DNA from: Rhinopomastus cyanomelas
Taxonomy: Eukaryota > Chordata > Aves > Bucerotiformes > Rhinopomastidae
Length of the DNA stretch: 64,000 nucleotides
NCBI GenBank assembly: GCA_013400115.1
Contig: VXBP01005592.1
Span: 85,193-149,192 of the forward strand
Direction: 5' to 3'
Positions 35,254 through 55,445 of the stretch are shown piece after piece (position 1 is the stretch's first letter; each line of letters opens with the position of its first letter). The notes below the pieces were generated by a model. The model had not been told where the DNA came from. It made no database searches and saw only the letters and a program-made list of their open reading frames with translations. Position numbers and translations under genes: made by a program.

Positions 35254-35489
35254 AGATCTCTATTCAGCCAGGTTGGTCTTCCCCGCCTATTCATTTCATG
35301 GAGACAGCCTGCTCCTGTGCCCTTAAGACTTTACTTTTGAAATATGTCCATCCTTCCTGGGCTCCTGTATCTTTTAGGGCAGCTTCCCAAGGGACTTTGT
35401 CAGTTAGTCTCCTGAACAGGCCCAAGTTCACCCTCCAGAAGTCTAAAGTAACAGTCCCTCTGTTTTTCCAAGGACTGAAAACTCAATCA

Positions 35490-35655
35490 TCTCATAATCA
35501 CTATGCCCCAACGACCTCCAACCTTTATTTCTCCCACAAGATCTTCCCTGTTCACAAGAAGCAGGTCCAAAAGAGCCCCTTCCCTGGTTGGCTCCCTCAT
35601 CAATTGTGTCAGGAAGTTACCGTCCACACACTCCAGGAATCTCCGGGACTGTTGT

Positions 35656-35692
<37 letters not shown>

Positions 35693-36120
35693 GTGTTATA
35701 TTTCCAGCTGACATCAGGAAAATTGAAGTCCCCAATAAGCACAAGAGGCAGTGACTGTGAAACTTCTCCCAACTGCCTATAAAAAATTTCATCTGTTTCC
35801 TTATCCTGGTTGGGTGGTCTATTACAGGTTCCCAGCACAGTATTTCTCTTGCTGGCTTTACACCTCAACTATATCCTCACCTGCATTCACTTGTATGGCT
35901 TCATACATCTCTCCAACATAGATGGCTACTCCACCACCTCTTCTTCCTTGCATATCCCTTCTGAAAAGTTGATAGCCATCAATTGCAACACTGTAGTTGT
36001 GGGGGTCATCCTACCAGGTTTCTATGATGGCTACCAAATCACAGTTTTCCTGCTGCACCATGGCTTCCAGCTCCTCCTGTTTGTTGCCCATGCTGCGTGC
36101 ACTGGTGTATAAGCATTTCA
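35490..36120 (-). pseudogene. CR1 endonuclease region (broken)
   Basis: From right to left: 'MGNKQEELEAMVQQENCDLVAI' (about 36,090-36,025), a stop in place of the second Trp of the usual ETWW motif, 'GRRGGGVAIYVGEMYEA', then after a break 'RPPNQDKETDEIFYRQL' and 'LVLIGDFNFPDVSW' (about 35,750-35,710). The remaining 'RRFLECVDGNFL' segment lies beyond an inserted TC repeat. Confidence 0.82.
35659..35689. repeat. (TC)n microsatellite inside CR1 endonuclease
   Basis: About 15 TC units on the plus strand, read as an Arg-Glu repeat in the CR1 minus frame, placed between 'KYNTA' and 'RRFLECVDG'. It is the longest pure dinucleotide repeat in the window. Confidence 0.95.
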
Positions 36121-36264
36121 GGGAGGGAGCTGAGTACACAGTTTTCAACAATGAGGGATGATAGCCCTTCTGGTTATCTGTCATGCCATACTACCCCACA
36201 GATGCTGGGCTACTATACCCAGGGTTTTCACTAGCAAAGCCAGTTGTTCCCCCCTCTCCCTTCA

Positions 36265-36800
36265 TAGCTAGTTTAAAGCTCTGCCAATGAGCTTTAACTG
36301 CTGCCCCAAAATTCTTTTCCCGCTCTGGGACAGGTGCAACTCACCTCCTGCCTGCAGGCCAGGCATCTTATACAGCAGCCCATGGCTGAAGAACCCAAAC
36401 CCCTATCTGTAACACCGGTCTGGAGCCAAGAGTTCACTTGATGGCTCTTTCTGTTCATCTCATTCTTGACTGCCACTGAAGGGACAGAGGAGAAAATAAC
36501 TTGGGCTCCTGATGCCTTAAGCAGCCTCCTAAAAAACTCTAAAAGCTCTTTTAATTTATTTTGAACTTCTCCTAGCAACCTCATCACTTTCCACAGTATA
36601 AAATAACAGGGGATAATAATCAGAGGGGTTTACTAGGGTGTGAAGGTTGTCTGCTACATCCTTACTCATGCCCCAGGGAGGCAGCAACCCTCCCTGTTAA
36701 GTGGGTCAGGATGGCATATTGGGCCCTGTGCCCCTCTCAAAGGAGAGTCACCCACCACAATGACTTTATCTACTTTTCTTTTTAGAGCCAGTAGTGATGG
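36265..36800 (-). pseudogene. CR1 ORF1 SGNH-type esterase region (broken)
   Basis: The nucleophile block VIVVGDS lies at about 36,744-36,764 (GDS codons at 36,744-36,752). A central 'SGAQVIFSS.PSVA' segment is at about 36,510-36,470. The C-terminal 'LHLSQSGKRIL' block carries the presumptive catalytic His at 36,334-36,336, in a different frame from the centre. The region ends with a TAG at about 36,269. Known CR1 biology: an esterase domain occurs in ORF1 of several CR1-like elements. This copy is inactivated. Confidence 0.78.
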
Positions 36801-36870
36801 TGGGTCTACAGTGACTCAGTCTTTCTGGCACTTCTGGCCTGGGTGAATCATTCTCCTCTCAGAATGACTG

Positions 36871-36963
36871 ACCTGTTGGAAAGCACTGTAGCAGAAAGGG
36901 ACCTGGGCGTCCTGATGGACAGCAGGATGTCCATGAGCCAGCAGTGTGCTCTTGAGGACAAAA
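36871..36963 (+). mobile_element. CR1 internal fragment
   Basis: Sense fragment of the ORF2 segment after the RT palm ('AERDLGVLMDSRMSMSQQCAL'-like, shortened), with no tail. It abuts the antisense CR1 head to head. Confidence 0.75.
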
Positions 36964-39652
36964 CTTTGTTCCATTACTGATCAACACCCATGGAAATAAC
37001 TTTTCTTGAAATAACAGTTTCTTGTCACTTGAGACTTCTTTGTCTGTGTTCTAAACCCATTGCTAAATGAGTACAAACACTCACTGTCAAGAAACAGTAA
37101 CCCTGGTTTCTCATGGGAATTAAAAAGGGAACAAAAGTTTTACCACAAAATAATTCAAACAGACAAATTTTATGGCACGTTTCAAAGGCTGACAAAGCAG
37201 TTTTATGTAGACTCTCTTTACACAGTAGATAGTTACATGACAAAAACATGACAGCTTCGGTATTTAATATCCAATCTAAACAGAAGAGTTCAAAAGGAAC
37301 TATTTTTACACCATTTCAGTAGTCGCTTAGCTCAGTTGTTGGGTGCAATAATCCCTACTGCTTTCAGGAAACGGATGGAGCTGTAAGCACAGAAATTCCA
37401 TCACAGTTAACACAGTTGTGCTGCCATCCTCTGAAAAGCCGGAGTTACATTAAAAGAAATTCAGACACTGAAGTACATTGAAATGTGTGTCCTGCAGTAG
37501 AGTTTGATACTCCACTGGTTAGAACCTTCAAAAGGCACTCTGGATTGAGCTAAGGTAACTCTGGTCCGCAGGCATTTTACAATTTTAGTCTTGTATAGTA
37601 GAAAAAACCACCTATACTTATTGAATATAAATGCTTTAATCCCTGACCTAGCCCTAAAGCACTCACATTATATTGCACTTTCTAAATCTTCTTTGTAGGC
37701 TGTGGCAGAAATCTAGTATTTACATGTTATGTTTATTAAAGAACAATTTATTACTGTGTAAAACATTTAAGAATTAAGATGTAACACTCATTCTTGTATT
37801 ATTACTATAACCAGAGGCTACATGAAACATTTTTTTTTTTATTATATCCTATTCTAGAAACATTTTTGGTCCTTCAGAAAATTTCTTATGCTTCATGTTC
37901 CCAAAAAGTATCAATACTTGCCTGAAACTGCAGCAGTTAGACTGCTTAAAGTAAGATTTATTTTCTAAAGAAGACCTTTGGAGTTTTGTAAACAAACTGA
38001 TGTGAAGAGTCTGTAGCAATTCTCAGTTTGGCACATTATCAATTTAATTAGCAATACTTTGCAGTTATACAACCTCTGCCAGAGTAGAAAACAGTTTGGT
38101 AGGCACATTATCGAGAGGTGGGTGCTGGACTCTTCTCACAGGTCATTAGTGACAGAACAAGAGGAAAGGACCTCGAGCTGCACCAGGGGAGGGTTAGGCT
38201 GGACATTAGGAAAAAGTGTTTTACTGAAAGAGTAGTCAGAGATTGGAACAGGCTGCCCAGGGAGGAGGTTGAGATCCCATCCCTGGAGGTGTTTAAAGAT
38301 TGCTTAGATGTGGTGCTTAAAGATCTGGTCTTGTGGTGAACTTGGTAGAGTAGGGTTGTTGGTTGGACTTTGATGATCTCAAAGGTCTTTTCCAACCTGA
38401 ATGATTCTGTGATTCTATGATCTCATAAATCAGTCTGGAAGAAAGATCCAGAAAATACTGATCGTTCTTTAGGTCGTCTGAATAAATAAAAGATGATCAA
38501 AGACTAACATGATCCACTGAAACCAAAACTGACGTTTATGTGATCTGCAAGGGGAAAGAACAGAAAAGCATCTCCTTCTTAAATACAGCCTGAAGGATGT
38601 GAGCAAGCCATGAATGAACATATAAGTTTGGCAGAATAAAGTAAGCACTATAAATTTATAGAAATACTGATCTAGACAGAAGTGTTATTTTAGCTGTATG
38701 TCACCAAAGACAATCACAATTCATGTTTCAATCCAAATTTGAAAAAGCATTCCAAATCTGTATTTGGGAAAGCACATTCAGAGCAAAGCACTAGCTCTGA
38801 TGAAATTCTGCTGACAGCTAGCTTGCCCTACATTCTTGTTTCCTGTTAAAACACGAGCGGCACCATAAAAGAAACACATCAGCAGATGGACTGTTAGGGC
38901 ACTCGTATAGAAATACACGTATATAGAAATATATGCCTGTTCCAGGAATACATCAGGAAGTCTCCTCAGCTATGCTGGATGCATTTTATATAGTACAGTT
39001 GTAGTTTACATGTTCAGTTTCACGTTCACACCCAGAGTACTTTACAGACGTGGCCTGCGCTTCCGTGTTGTTTTTTCTTCTATGTAGAATAGCTTCCTTT
39101 TGGTTTTCCTCTGAGAGAGAGCACGGAAAGGCTACTCACACACTTTTGTGGGAAACACAGGATTTGCTTTTTAAGGTTGTTACTGATTGTTTGATGAAAT
39201 GCTGAAATGTTTCTGTCCAAAACCAAGAGCCACGCTGGTGAGCCTGCCATTAGTAGAGACTAAGAGCTCTCACAGTATCTAATCTAAATGCCTAATCTGT
39301 GTAGCTACAGGAGCCTTCAAAGAGCAAACGAAAATCCTTCTATTCAGAAGCCTGCCTTTTCTCATTGTTCTTACAGAGATATGTTTCTACTTTTGGTTAT
39401 GAAAATTCCCTACATAGCAGAGGGGTAGAGGAACATCCAGTGCTACACTGAGACAGACCTCTGTCCCATCACAAGCCGCACACCTTACAAGCAAAAGTCA
39501 ATGTTTTTTGAGAGGTAAAAAAGCCTAAAAATTAGTATAAAGAATTAATACAGCTCATTAAATAACTACACAGTGTGATTTGTCCATAAGTTAAACAGTT
39601 AAGCTGCAACTGTACTATACTTTGTCAAACACACTAACTGGATGTGACTTGG
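36964..39652 (-). other. RAB27A: RAB27A 3' UTR and downstream region
   Basis: AT-rich, apart from a CR1 at 38,088-38,424. Several minus-strand AATAAA signals cluster at 37,732-37,737, 37,747-37,752, 37,838-37,843 and 37,957-37,962. Mammalian RAB27A has a 3' UTR of a few kilobases, so an end at 37.7-37.9 kb (UTR about 1.7-1.9 kb) is plausible. I cannot place the true site, nor say whether 36,964-37,700 is transcribed. Confidence 0.45.
38088..38424 (+). mobile_element. CR1 LINE in RAB27A 3' UTR region
   Basis: Sense CR1 3' end (antisense to RAB27A). It keeps a 74-codon piece of the ORF2 C-terminus ('RLDIRKKCFTERVVRDWNRL', then 'PREEVEIPSLEVFK') and ends AATGATTCTGTGATTCTATG. Confidence 0.88.
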
Positions 39653-47374
<7,722 letters not shown>

Positions 47375-47394
47375 AGTGAGAATTCAGGAGACAC
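47375..47394 (-). other. RAB27A: RAB27A 5' UTR piece before the ATG
   Basis: Twenty nucleotides between the predicted acceptor and the start codon. The acceptor reads CTCTTCTGCTTTGCTCTGCTAG with a branch-like CTAAT just upstream, so the 5' UTR continues in at least one exon to the right. Confidence 0.7.
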
Positions 47395-47547
47395 CTAGCA
47401 GAGCAAAGCAGAAGAGATTAGTCAACAACTGTGCCAAGGTTTTCTCGACAGATGTTTAAAATACAAATCATTATCTGAGCAACAAAGCATCCAGGAGTGG
47501 GACCAGTTCTGTCCTCTTTTAGACTGGCTTCACCCAAACTCTCACTT

Positions 47548-47556
47548 ACCATCTGT
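47548..47556 (-). promoter_or_regulatory. Back-to-back splice-site pair near RAB27A 5' UTR
   Basis: The minus strand reads TTTTCATTTACAG, ATG, GTAAGTGAG: a good acceptor, three bases (47,550-47,552), then a strong donor. It lies 155 nt upstream of the coding-exon acceptor. It may be the donor of a non-coding exon, a recursive splice site, or chance. Confidence 0.3.
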
Positions 47557-48831
47557 AAATGAAAAGCACAGTTAATTTTATCACATTTGTCATACTACTA
47601 GAAAGAGGAGGCAACACGGCTTTAATTTCTTCAGGAAAGACTGACACATCAAGGTCAAAGTACTCAAGGCCTCAGGAACACTTGTAATGAGTGTGGAAGC
47701 TGGCAAAAGCTACTTAGCTGCACAGGCAGTACAGTTCTGAGCTCACTGCCACTGTGACATTATTAACTTAGAAATTTTTCTCCAGAATTCCCCTATATTT
47801 AAATAAAAATTGCAATCATTTTCTATTAGTAGCTATTATTGAGTTTTGCAGGTTTTTCATAAAAGGAAGAAAACAACCAAGCAATGTTTTTGTGGTGGTA
47901 GTGGTTTTGTTGGGGCTTTTTAATGCTTTTTTTATTTTTCAAAGCTATTCAACTTTTAATCACGATGCTAGTTAATCACTTAAACTAAATACTGCTCCTA
48001 CGTTGCCATTAAACAGCACGTGTGTTTTCCTGTGGCCCACACACATTTACAAAATCTCTATCTTTTTTTATGCCTTTGAAAAAACAATTGTATTAGATAT
48101 AATCTGATCAAAGTGCAGCAACAGCTGGAACAGATAACAAAAATCACCAGCAAACTCATGTCTGCTAGGAAGACTGATGTATGCACTGGTGCTTTCTTGC
48201 TGAGTAGCTACTGAGCCTCTCCTTTCCCAAACCAAACAGTAGGAAGCTGCCATATGTCGTGTTGAAGGACAGAACATGAAAAGATAAGCCTAAAAAGTAA
48301 CTGTTCACAAAGCAACCTAAGAGTGGGATTAAATTGCCTCATATGAAGGAAGGAAATACATAGAAAAAATAAAACAGATGATAGACTAGAGACACCCAAC
48401 GAAAGTAAAAACTGCTCTGTAAACTCAGTATTTTTTAAACTGTTACTTGAATTGGGTAAATTGTTCATTTCCAGTCAGACACTGCAGTAGTTTGCATCGA
48501 AGGGAAACACATTCATTTCTTTGAGTATCTATCAGCTCACTGCTTGAGGTTAGGAACAAGCTCTGTACGTCCAGTACATGTGCATCAGTCACCACCATTA
48601 AGCTAAACCCCAATGATCTTTACAGCCTCCTGTTAGCTCTCCTGATTACAAGAGTAACACAGATGGCATAAGCTGACCAAGCCATGACTGGATTTAGCAC
48701 CACCAAAGGCAGACAATGGCCACATTTACACTCCGATGCTCTCCATGTGAAGAGTCATTGGAAAGCATCTAACACTGTTTTGCCATCTCCAGTTTTGAAA
48801 TTTCTCTTTCCCCAGCCAAGACACAGAATCA
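47557..48831. other. Upstream of RAB27A coding exons, no exon identified
   Basis: AT-rich non-coding sequence, probably 5' UTR intron. No CpG island or exon identified. Confidence 0.45.
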
Positions 48832-49384
48832 TAAAATGTACTGATCATCTAGTCCAAGCCTCCTACAACAAGCAGGGACATCTCTCACCAGACTAGATTG
48901 CCCTTAGCCCCATCCATCCTAACCTTGAGTGTGCCTCCAGGTATAGGGCCTCTACCACCTCTCTAGGCAGCCTGTTCCAGGGATCCAACATCCTCAGGTT
49001 AAAGAACTTGTTCCTCATGTTCAGCCTCAATCTTCTCTTTTCCAGCTTCAAACCATGACCCCTTGTCCTGTCATTCCCTGCCCTTGTGAACGGTCTTTCC
49101 CAGCCTTTTGACAGCCTACTTTCAGGGATTGGAAGGTCGCTGTAAGGTCCCCTCCAGACTCTTCTTCTTTTCAGGCTGAACAACCTCAACTCCCTTAGCC
49201 TGTCTTCATAAGAAAAGGGCTCCAACACTCTGAGCATTCCTACAGCTCTCTCTGGACCTGCTCCAGTAGGTCCTCATCCTTCTTGTGTTGGAGTCTCCAG
49301 AGCTGGATGCAGGACTCTAGGTGAGGTCTCATGAGTGCAGAGCAGGAGGTCAGAATCTCTTCCCTCTATCTGCTGGTGACGCTT
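48832..49384 (-). mobile_element. CR1 LINE, 5'-truncated
   Basis: Antisense CR1 whose minus-strand frame of 114 codons (48,893-49,237) reads 'SYEDRLRELRLFSLKRRRVW', 'RGPYSDLPIPE' and 'NDRTRGHGLKLEKRRLRLNM', nearly the same as the sense copy at 45,462-46,028. It starts at the tail ACACAGAATCATAAAATG. Confidence 0.88.
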
Positions 49385-52300
49385 CTTTTGATGTATAATG
49401 TAAACAGATTTTACATTACACCCTCAACAATACAAATCGCTCACTAGTACCACACAGCCAGCTAATTCACTTTCTGCTGCTGTAGTTTTGCAGAAGAGTA
49501 AAAGAGTGAAGGAAAAAAGTCACCACAGAAACAGCTATCAGTGAACAACTGCAGGCCTGGGTCCACCACACAGGTCTGAAGCAGCAGTATATTCCAGTAA
49601 GCAAACTGAACAGGCTGCCATCCTCTTCCAGGAAAGTACTTTTCTAAGAAATTAAAAGCCTTGATCCACCAGACACACTCATTTACAGCACAAGGGCTTT
49701 CTGGGAGGCTGTTTCAGTTTTAAAATCCTCCCTTCTGTAGGGGAAAGAGACCAAAAAAAAGTTAAAATCAAACTGCCTTCTTTGTAACAACAGAAAGTAT
49801 TGTCACTGAATTATGGCAATGAATGAATGGGGAAAATACTTTAGTAAAAACCTCCTTGTTTGATTTTTAAAGACGGGATTTGATTCAAACTTCAGCCTCG
49901 TATTTGGTGTTTTGCCCTCAAGCATTCTCCAAGGGCAAAGGGCTGTGTAGGCTCCCCCTCTACACAATTACGTTTTCTTCCACCTTCCACCCTCAACACC
50001 CCTAAATTAATTGGGGCATTGAAAGGTTTAAATGTATATTTTAGGGACAATTTACTTACACTATTCCACGCAAGCAGAAGTATTTGCCTTGTCTGGTTGG
50101 TACTTTGTTCACCCTTTTCACTGGCCAGGGCTGGGTTAAAAACAGAAAGGTTAAGGTTAGACCTTGGGGAAATAAATCCTGCAGGTATTCCTAATGGCAT
50201 ATGTGATTTGTAGAGTATCTGTTTGGACAAACACACCTCACCATTTGGACCACTCAAACCTGCATATGGCTAGTTAAAAGTACAATTTGCAACTGACGGA
50301 TTGAAGACTAGGAACTTCTTCACAGAAAGGGCAGAAGAACACCTTATAAAGCATTTGCCAAAGAAGGAAATATTCAGCTTTGGCTTTTGAAACGCACACA
50401 CCTTTCACTGCGCTTTCATGTCAATGTATCATGTCAAAGCTATCTCCAGGGAGTGGTCCTTGTGAAACACTGCACAGTTAACCTATCCTTGAAGACATGC
50501 AAAGAGCTATTTTCATAGCAGTTTCAAGCCTTGTCCTCCTCCCTGTACAAATATTTAATAAGTGATCTCCACCCTCTACTTCCGAGACCTGTAGTCCCAG
50601 TGCCCAGACACATCCAGCTCCACATAACAGCACAGGATATTCACAGCAAACTATACTTACAGCAAAAACTGCAGTGAAGTTTGGAAAAGCCCTCCTACTG
50701 AAAATATACCAAATTTTTTCCCTACAGTTTTGCATTTTTGAAAAATTAGGCTTTATATTAGGTCGCACACAAAAAAAACTACAACAAATTGAATTAATCT
50801 TAGAATGATCATTCCCAAAAGTAAGAATTTCTTCGATTAAAAAAATTCACTGAGAGGCAGTTTTACACTTTACATCAAGCCCTCCAGGATTTGCCTTTTG
50901 TAGATCCTTCCTTAAATCCCATTCAGCTCTGGTTTGCACTTTGTCCAGTATGCAGATGGACACAGGCTGTGAACAGGTGCTGGCAAAACTCTTCTGGCCT
51001 TTTCCATCGCTGACAGGACCCCACAGCCGTTGCTTAAGCTGTGCATGTGCCAGTGCTGCTCTGGAGCCTCCACACGTGTACACATCCACACTGCAGCTTG
51101 CAAAGACGGGATGCTCTGCAAAGTGAGTGTGGCTCTTATTCAGCAGAACTCCTAGTTTGAGGTACTTCCACATTAACAGGCATCAACCTTATTAACAGAC
51201 TTGTCTTTTTGCCTCCAATGATCTTTATCCATCAACACAGCATTGCTTCTGTATAAATGAAGGAAACTGGCTTGGCATGCACCCTTTCCCTGTACACAAC
51301 AGCTAATAGACTCTAAACTGGCCTTGCAAAAAGCATGCAGCCCCTGTGCTGCCACAGAGATGATGGAGGAAGGAAGGGGAAAAGAGGAAGAAGGCACAAA
51401 GATTAATAAATGAAAACACTAGTCAAAAAACCAACAAACTTAATGAGCTGCAAATACAAATATGTGCACACAGGGAGGGTAAAATCCGGGAAATCTGAAT
51501 GTGCTCTTAGCTAGGCAGTCCCCAATCACATCAATTTAAAGTCAAGTACATCACTTACCCCCAGCTCTGCTTAAGGAATGGTTAGGGCACACTGACTGGA
51601 GATAGTACTTCTGGCAGGAGTATTTTTCTAGCACCACCTCCTCAGCACACAGCCAAGAGGTTTACGTGTCACCTGTTTGCATTCATGTTGATGGCTGCTC
51701 AGAGATAAAGAGGTGTGCCACATGTCCCCAGCTCTGAGGAGGGTGCTGTCTGACAGCATGACTGGGAAACAATTACACCATTCACATGTCTCATTGATTC
51801 GTAGAGGCAAACGTGGTTTCAGAAGAGAATTCTGCATGACCTAGCTAAAAGTACCTGCTAAATCACCCAGACACCTCAGTACAATTACACTGACCCTAAC
51901 AAGTGTTTTCATACAAAAAAGTATTAAGGATGGAGCACATGAATCACGGCTGTTTAGTTCAATACTTTCATGTATTTCTTTTCTCTCTCTGGTGAAAGCA
52001 GGACACACAGCAGTGTCTAACGTAAACCTCTGTACAGATCTTCCTCTCTTGTACAGATCCAAGGGTTACCCCATGGGTACCACAGTGAAAGCCATCCTTA
52101 CCTTATATTTATAAAGAGAGAAGTTATTCTTTGGCAAAGACTGGAACTTACGGTCATTACATCTGACTTGACTTGAGACCACACCAGCACATCTAACAGA
52201 CAAAGCTTTTTGGGGGTCTTCCCCACATTACACCACCTAGTCAGTGCTCTCAACAACAAAAAAGCCCCAATTAGCACAAAACTACTCAAATAGAAGCATT

Positions 52301-54997
52301 TGTTTGACTCAGTCTCCACTCTTACCCCCACATCCAGTGAAATGACTCTGCACAACTCAGACATCACAGCAGCATCTCAGGTCTGCAGTGCAGCCAGTCA
52401 CAACACCAGGACAACATTGTAGGATATACCACACAACCATAAAGAGACACTAATTTAATCTGTTACAGCCCAAATATTGCACCAATAACTAATTCATATT
52501 TTAATACACCACAGGACTTCACCACACACTGCTTTTGGGGATGGACAGTGGAAACTCAATAGTAATGGTGAGCTACTTTTAATAGTGTCCACCTTCTGCA
52601 AATGTCACTCAGCTTCCAGGTGTTTCTTACAGTCAGAGAGACAGGTTGTGCCTTGGCTGAGCCTTCTCTGGGCAAGAAAACCAGGCCATTCTGCAACAGT
52701 GAGACATTCACTGGGCTGTGTCTTTGAGTTAGGAAACAAACTGCAGTGAAGACTGTTCCCTGCAGTGGACAGAGAAAGACCTTGGCATCTCCTGCAGCAA
52801 GAGCACTGTGCAACAGGCAAAAAGCTGGACTGTGCTGAAGAAGATTCTGCTGTATTCACACATAATCAGCCCTCATTTGTAAATATACCATGAAAAAGTC
52901 AGTGTTGTTCAGAGTTCAAAAATGCTTGCGAAGGTTTCCCCAAATATGACTTTCTTCTTAAAAAGCAGGTGAGCCTGCATGCATAAGATTAAAGAGCTGA
53001 TATGGGCATCAGGGGAAGACAAGTCCAAACACCACACAGACAGAAAAGTAAGACCCTGCAGGTCTCTGAATAGACAGCCTGTAAATACAAGTTCATGGTA
53101 ATAATGTTTGATCATCCTGTAAGTGCAAGCAAATTCCTATGAAAAAAGCTTCTCACGTAGGCACTGCAGAGGCTTAAACAACATCAGCAACTGCTTTATA
53201 CATCACCTGATCTGTTAAAGGGAAACACTGAGAAAGGGACCTGGACCTCAAAGGAAAATGTTCACTAATCCTGTCATACCAGCATTCCCACCAGACTGCA
53301 GTAGGGCAATAACCACATTCTTGCTGAGAGTGGGTGAAGCATAGCAAATGGCCTCACCCTGCTCTGAGGCTTCAGCGGCACCTTAACGCTTGCAGAACTG
53401 GCCACTGGCAGACACCTGCCACCCCTACTGAAACAGAGGATAGAGAGCAACAATGTTGCTGCCTCATCAACACTACTGTAAGTGCCTTTGGCTAAAAGCT
53501 GCCAGAAAGGTACAAATGCCTTATAAACAGATTATGACAACAATTTGTTATGAAGGCGACTAACTACAGTGCTGGGGGAAGACTTAATGAATAAGCTCAG
53601 TTTTACTGAAACATTCCGAGCTGCTTTTTCTTATTTTTCCTTAGGAAAAGTTATGGCCTGGCTTGCTTTAATCTTGACCAAAATGACACTTCCTGCAACT
53701 TCTGGGACTTTTCTGTAATATAAACCAGAAAATCTCTGACAAAGGAGAGGAACAGATTCAGTTGCTGTGAGCGTTTATGTATTGCTTACCCCCAAGAGCT
53801 TTACCTGACATTCTACTATGATATTTTTAGTTTCAGTTACAGAAGAACTGTAAGGAATTATAGGATTAATGTCTAAAGATTGTCTCTTTCTTGGAAGGAA
53901 CTGAGTAATGTTAAGGGTGCTCAGGATACACATAGCATTCTGCAAAAATATACGTGAAAATCAGGCTGTGGCTGCTCCACTTCTAAATGCTAATGTCACT
54001 TGTGTCTCAGGCGAAAGTGCTGTAGGACGCTTTGTCGGCTGTCAACACTGCCGGCACTGCAGAGTTTGGCAGAGCAAGAACTGACAGGCACACAGAGTAC
54101 TCAGAGTGAGTTATAATGGGAGATGCCAGGCATAAAATTGTGATCCTGCATGGGAAACGGGCAGAGAAGGGGTGAGTGAAACAGCAGGTCTGCAGATGTG
54201 GTAAGAACCTTGCACAACAGGCCAGGCAAGGAAGTAGCAGACTCTGCATTTTGTTTCCAGAAAACCAGGAGAAACTGGGAATGGAGAAGCCAGGAAAGGA
54301 AACAGTTAGTTTTGCAACTACATCTCTATTTCAGCATAACCAAACTCATGAAAATGAGGCTGAATTTCAAAGAATGGCTTCGTTGCATGAAAGAAGAAAA
54401 GGCAGCATTGAACTGAGGGGATATGAAAAACAAATGGAGGAGTATTGCAGGTGATACTGCAGCATCACCCATGTGGAAGGATCTCTGTGCAGTTTCTACT
54501 TCTCAGCAAAAAGCTCAGGACCAAATGCTTTAATGCCTTGTGGTAAAAAAATACTGTAGCTAAATAAAGATTTGCAAGGGTATCTGCTGGAAACAATTCT
54601 CTCAGAAGACCTGTCCCCATCCTGGGAATGAGAGATTTTGCCTCCCAAGTTGCCCCTTTGAAGTCCCATCAGAAGTTGCTTTCAGGCTGTAGCAGTGAAG
54701 CTGTTTGCAATATGTGAAAAAATTCCAGCATTGACTGGAATTAAAAAAAGCAAGAGATTTTTTTTTAATACCTCCATACTACTAACACCTTCCTCAGCCA
54801 TTCTGCTCTTCCCCTGATATATTAAGCCACAAAGCCTTACGTTTTAATGTGCCAACTTATAAACAGTGATCATTCTGACTGCTCTGGGACCTGGATTATT
54901 ACCTACAGCCTAAACTTGACATGTGTAACACATCACCATACGTTACCTGTGCTTCAAAGCATACAGGAATTATGAAAGTCTTACAGAGACTTATCCT
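49385..54997. other. Probable RAB27A 5' intron, no repeats recognised
   Basis: 5.6 kb of AT-rich sequence without CR1, CpG island or recognisable exon. Some isolated donor-like motifs occur (for example minus-strand GTAAGTGA at about 51,551-51,558), but no exon can be defined from them. Confidence 0.45.
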
Positions 54998-55213
54998 AGA
55001 ATCATGGGGTCAGGAAGGGACCTCCGAAGGTCATCTAGTCGAGCCCCTCTGCAAAAAGCAGAGACATCACTCACCAGACCAGACTGCCCAGAGCCCCATC
55101 CAGCCTGACCTTGAATGTCTCCAGGGATGGGGCCTCCACAACCACTCTAGGCAGCCTGTTCCAGGGATCCAACACCCTCAGATTAAACAGCTTTTTTCTC
55201 CTGTCCAACCTCA
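54998..55213 (-). mobile_element. CR1 LINE, 5'-truncated
   Basis: Antisense CR1 terminus (AGAATCATGGGGTCAGGAAG), including the 'GGATCCAACACCCTCAG' region shared with the copy at 48,832. It ends at 55,213. Confidence 0.84.
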
Positions 55214-55445
55214 AACTTTCTATTTACAATTTCCAACTTTCTCAGTCAACACAAGAACCACTAAGATTTCACCCACAACGCTGGTCATATTCACAGGAGG
55301 GAAATATCCTGAAGTTCTCCTACCCACTCGTTCAGCACCACTTCCAATTTCAGAAAGGTCAGGAGAAAGAGTGCACTTCTACATTTGCCTTCAGTAACAG
55401 CCACTGAAAGATAAAGGAGATTCTAAGAAACGCATGGGATCATAA

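Larger units (their letters stand above)
33809..36868 (-). mobile_element. Nearly complete, decayed CR1 LINE
   Basis: About 3 kb of minus-strand CR1 holding three successive regions. They are an SGNH-type esterase (36,265-36,800), an apurinic-type endonuclease (about 35,490-36,120), and a reverse transcriptase with its connector (33,809-35,280). The esterase region is known from CR1 ORF1. Frameshifts and stops break the frames throughout, so no functional protein is expected. The last ~450 bp (ORF2 end, 3' UTR and tail) are missing at 33,809, where LTR-like sequence begins. It is the longest single CR1 in the window. Confidence 0.9.

Noticed and set aside
51551..51560. Donor-like GTAAGTGA on the minus strand as a RAB27A 5' UTR exon end
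   Set aside because: A single strong donor motif without a partner acceptor or CpG-rich first exon is expected by chance in many kilobases.
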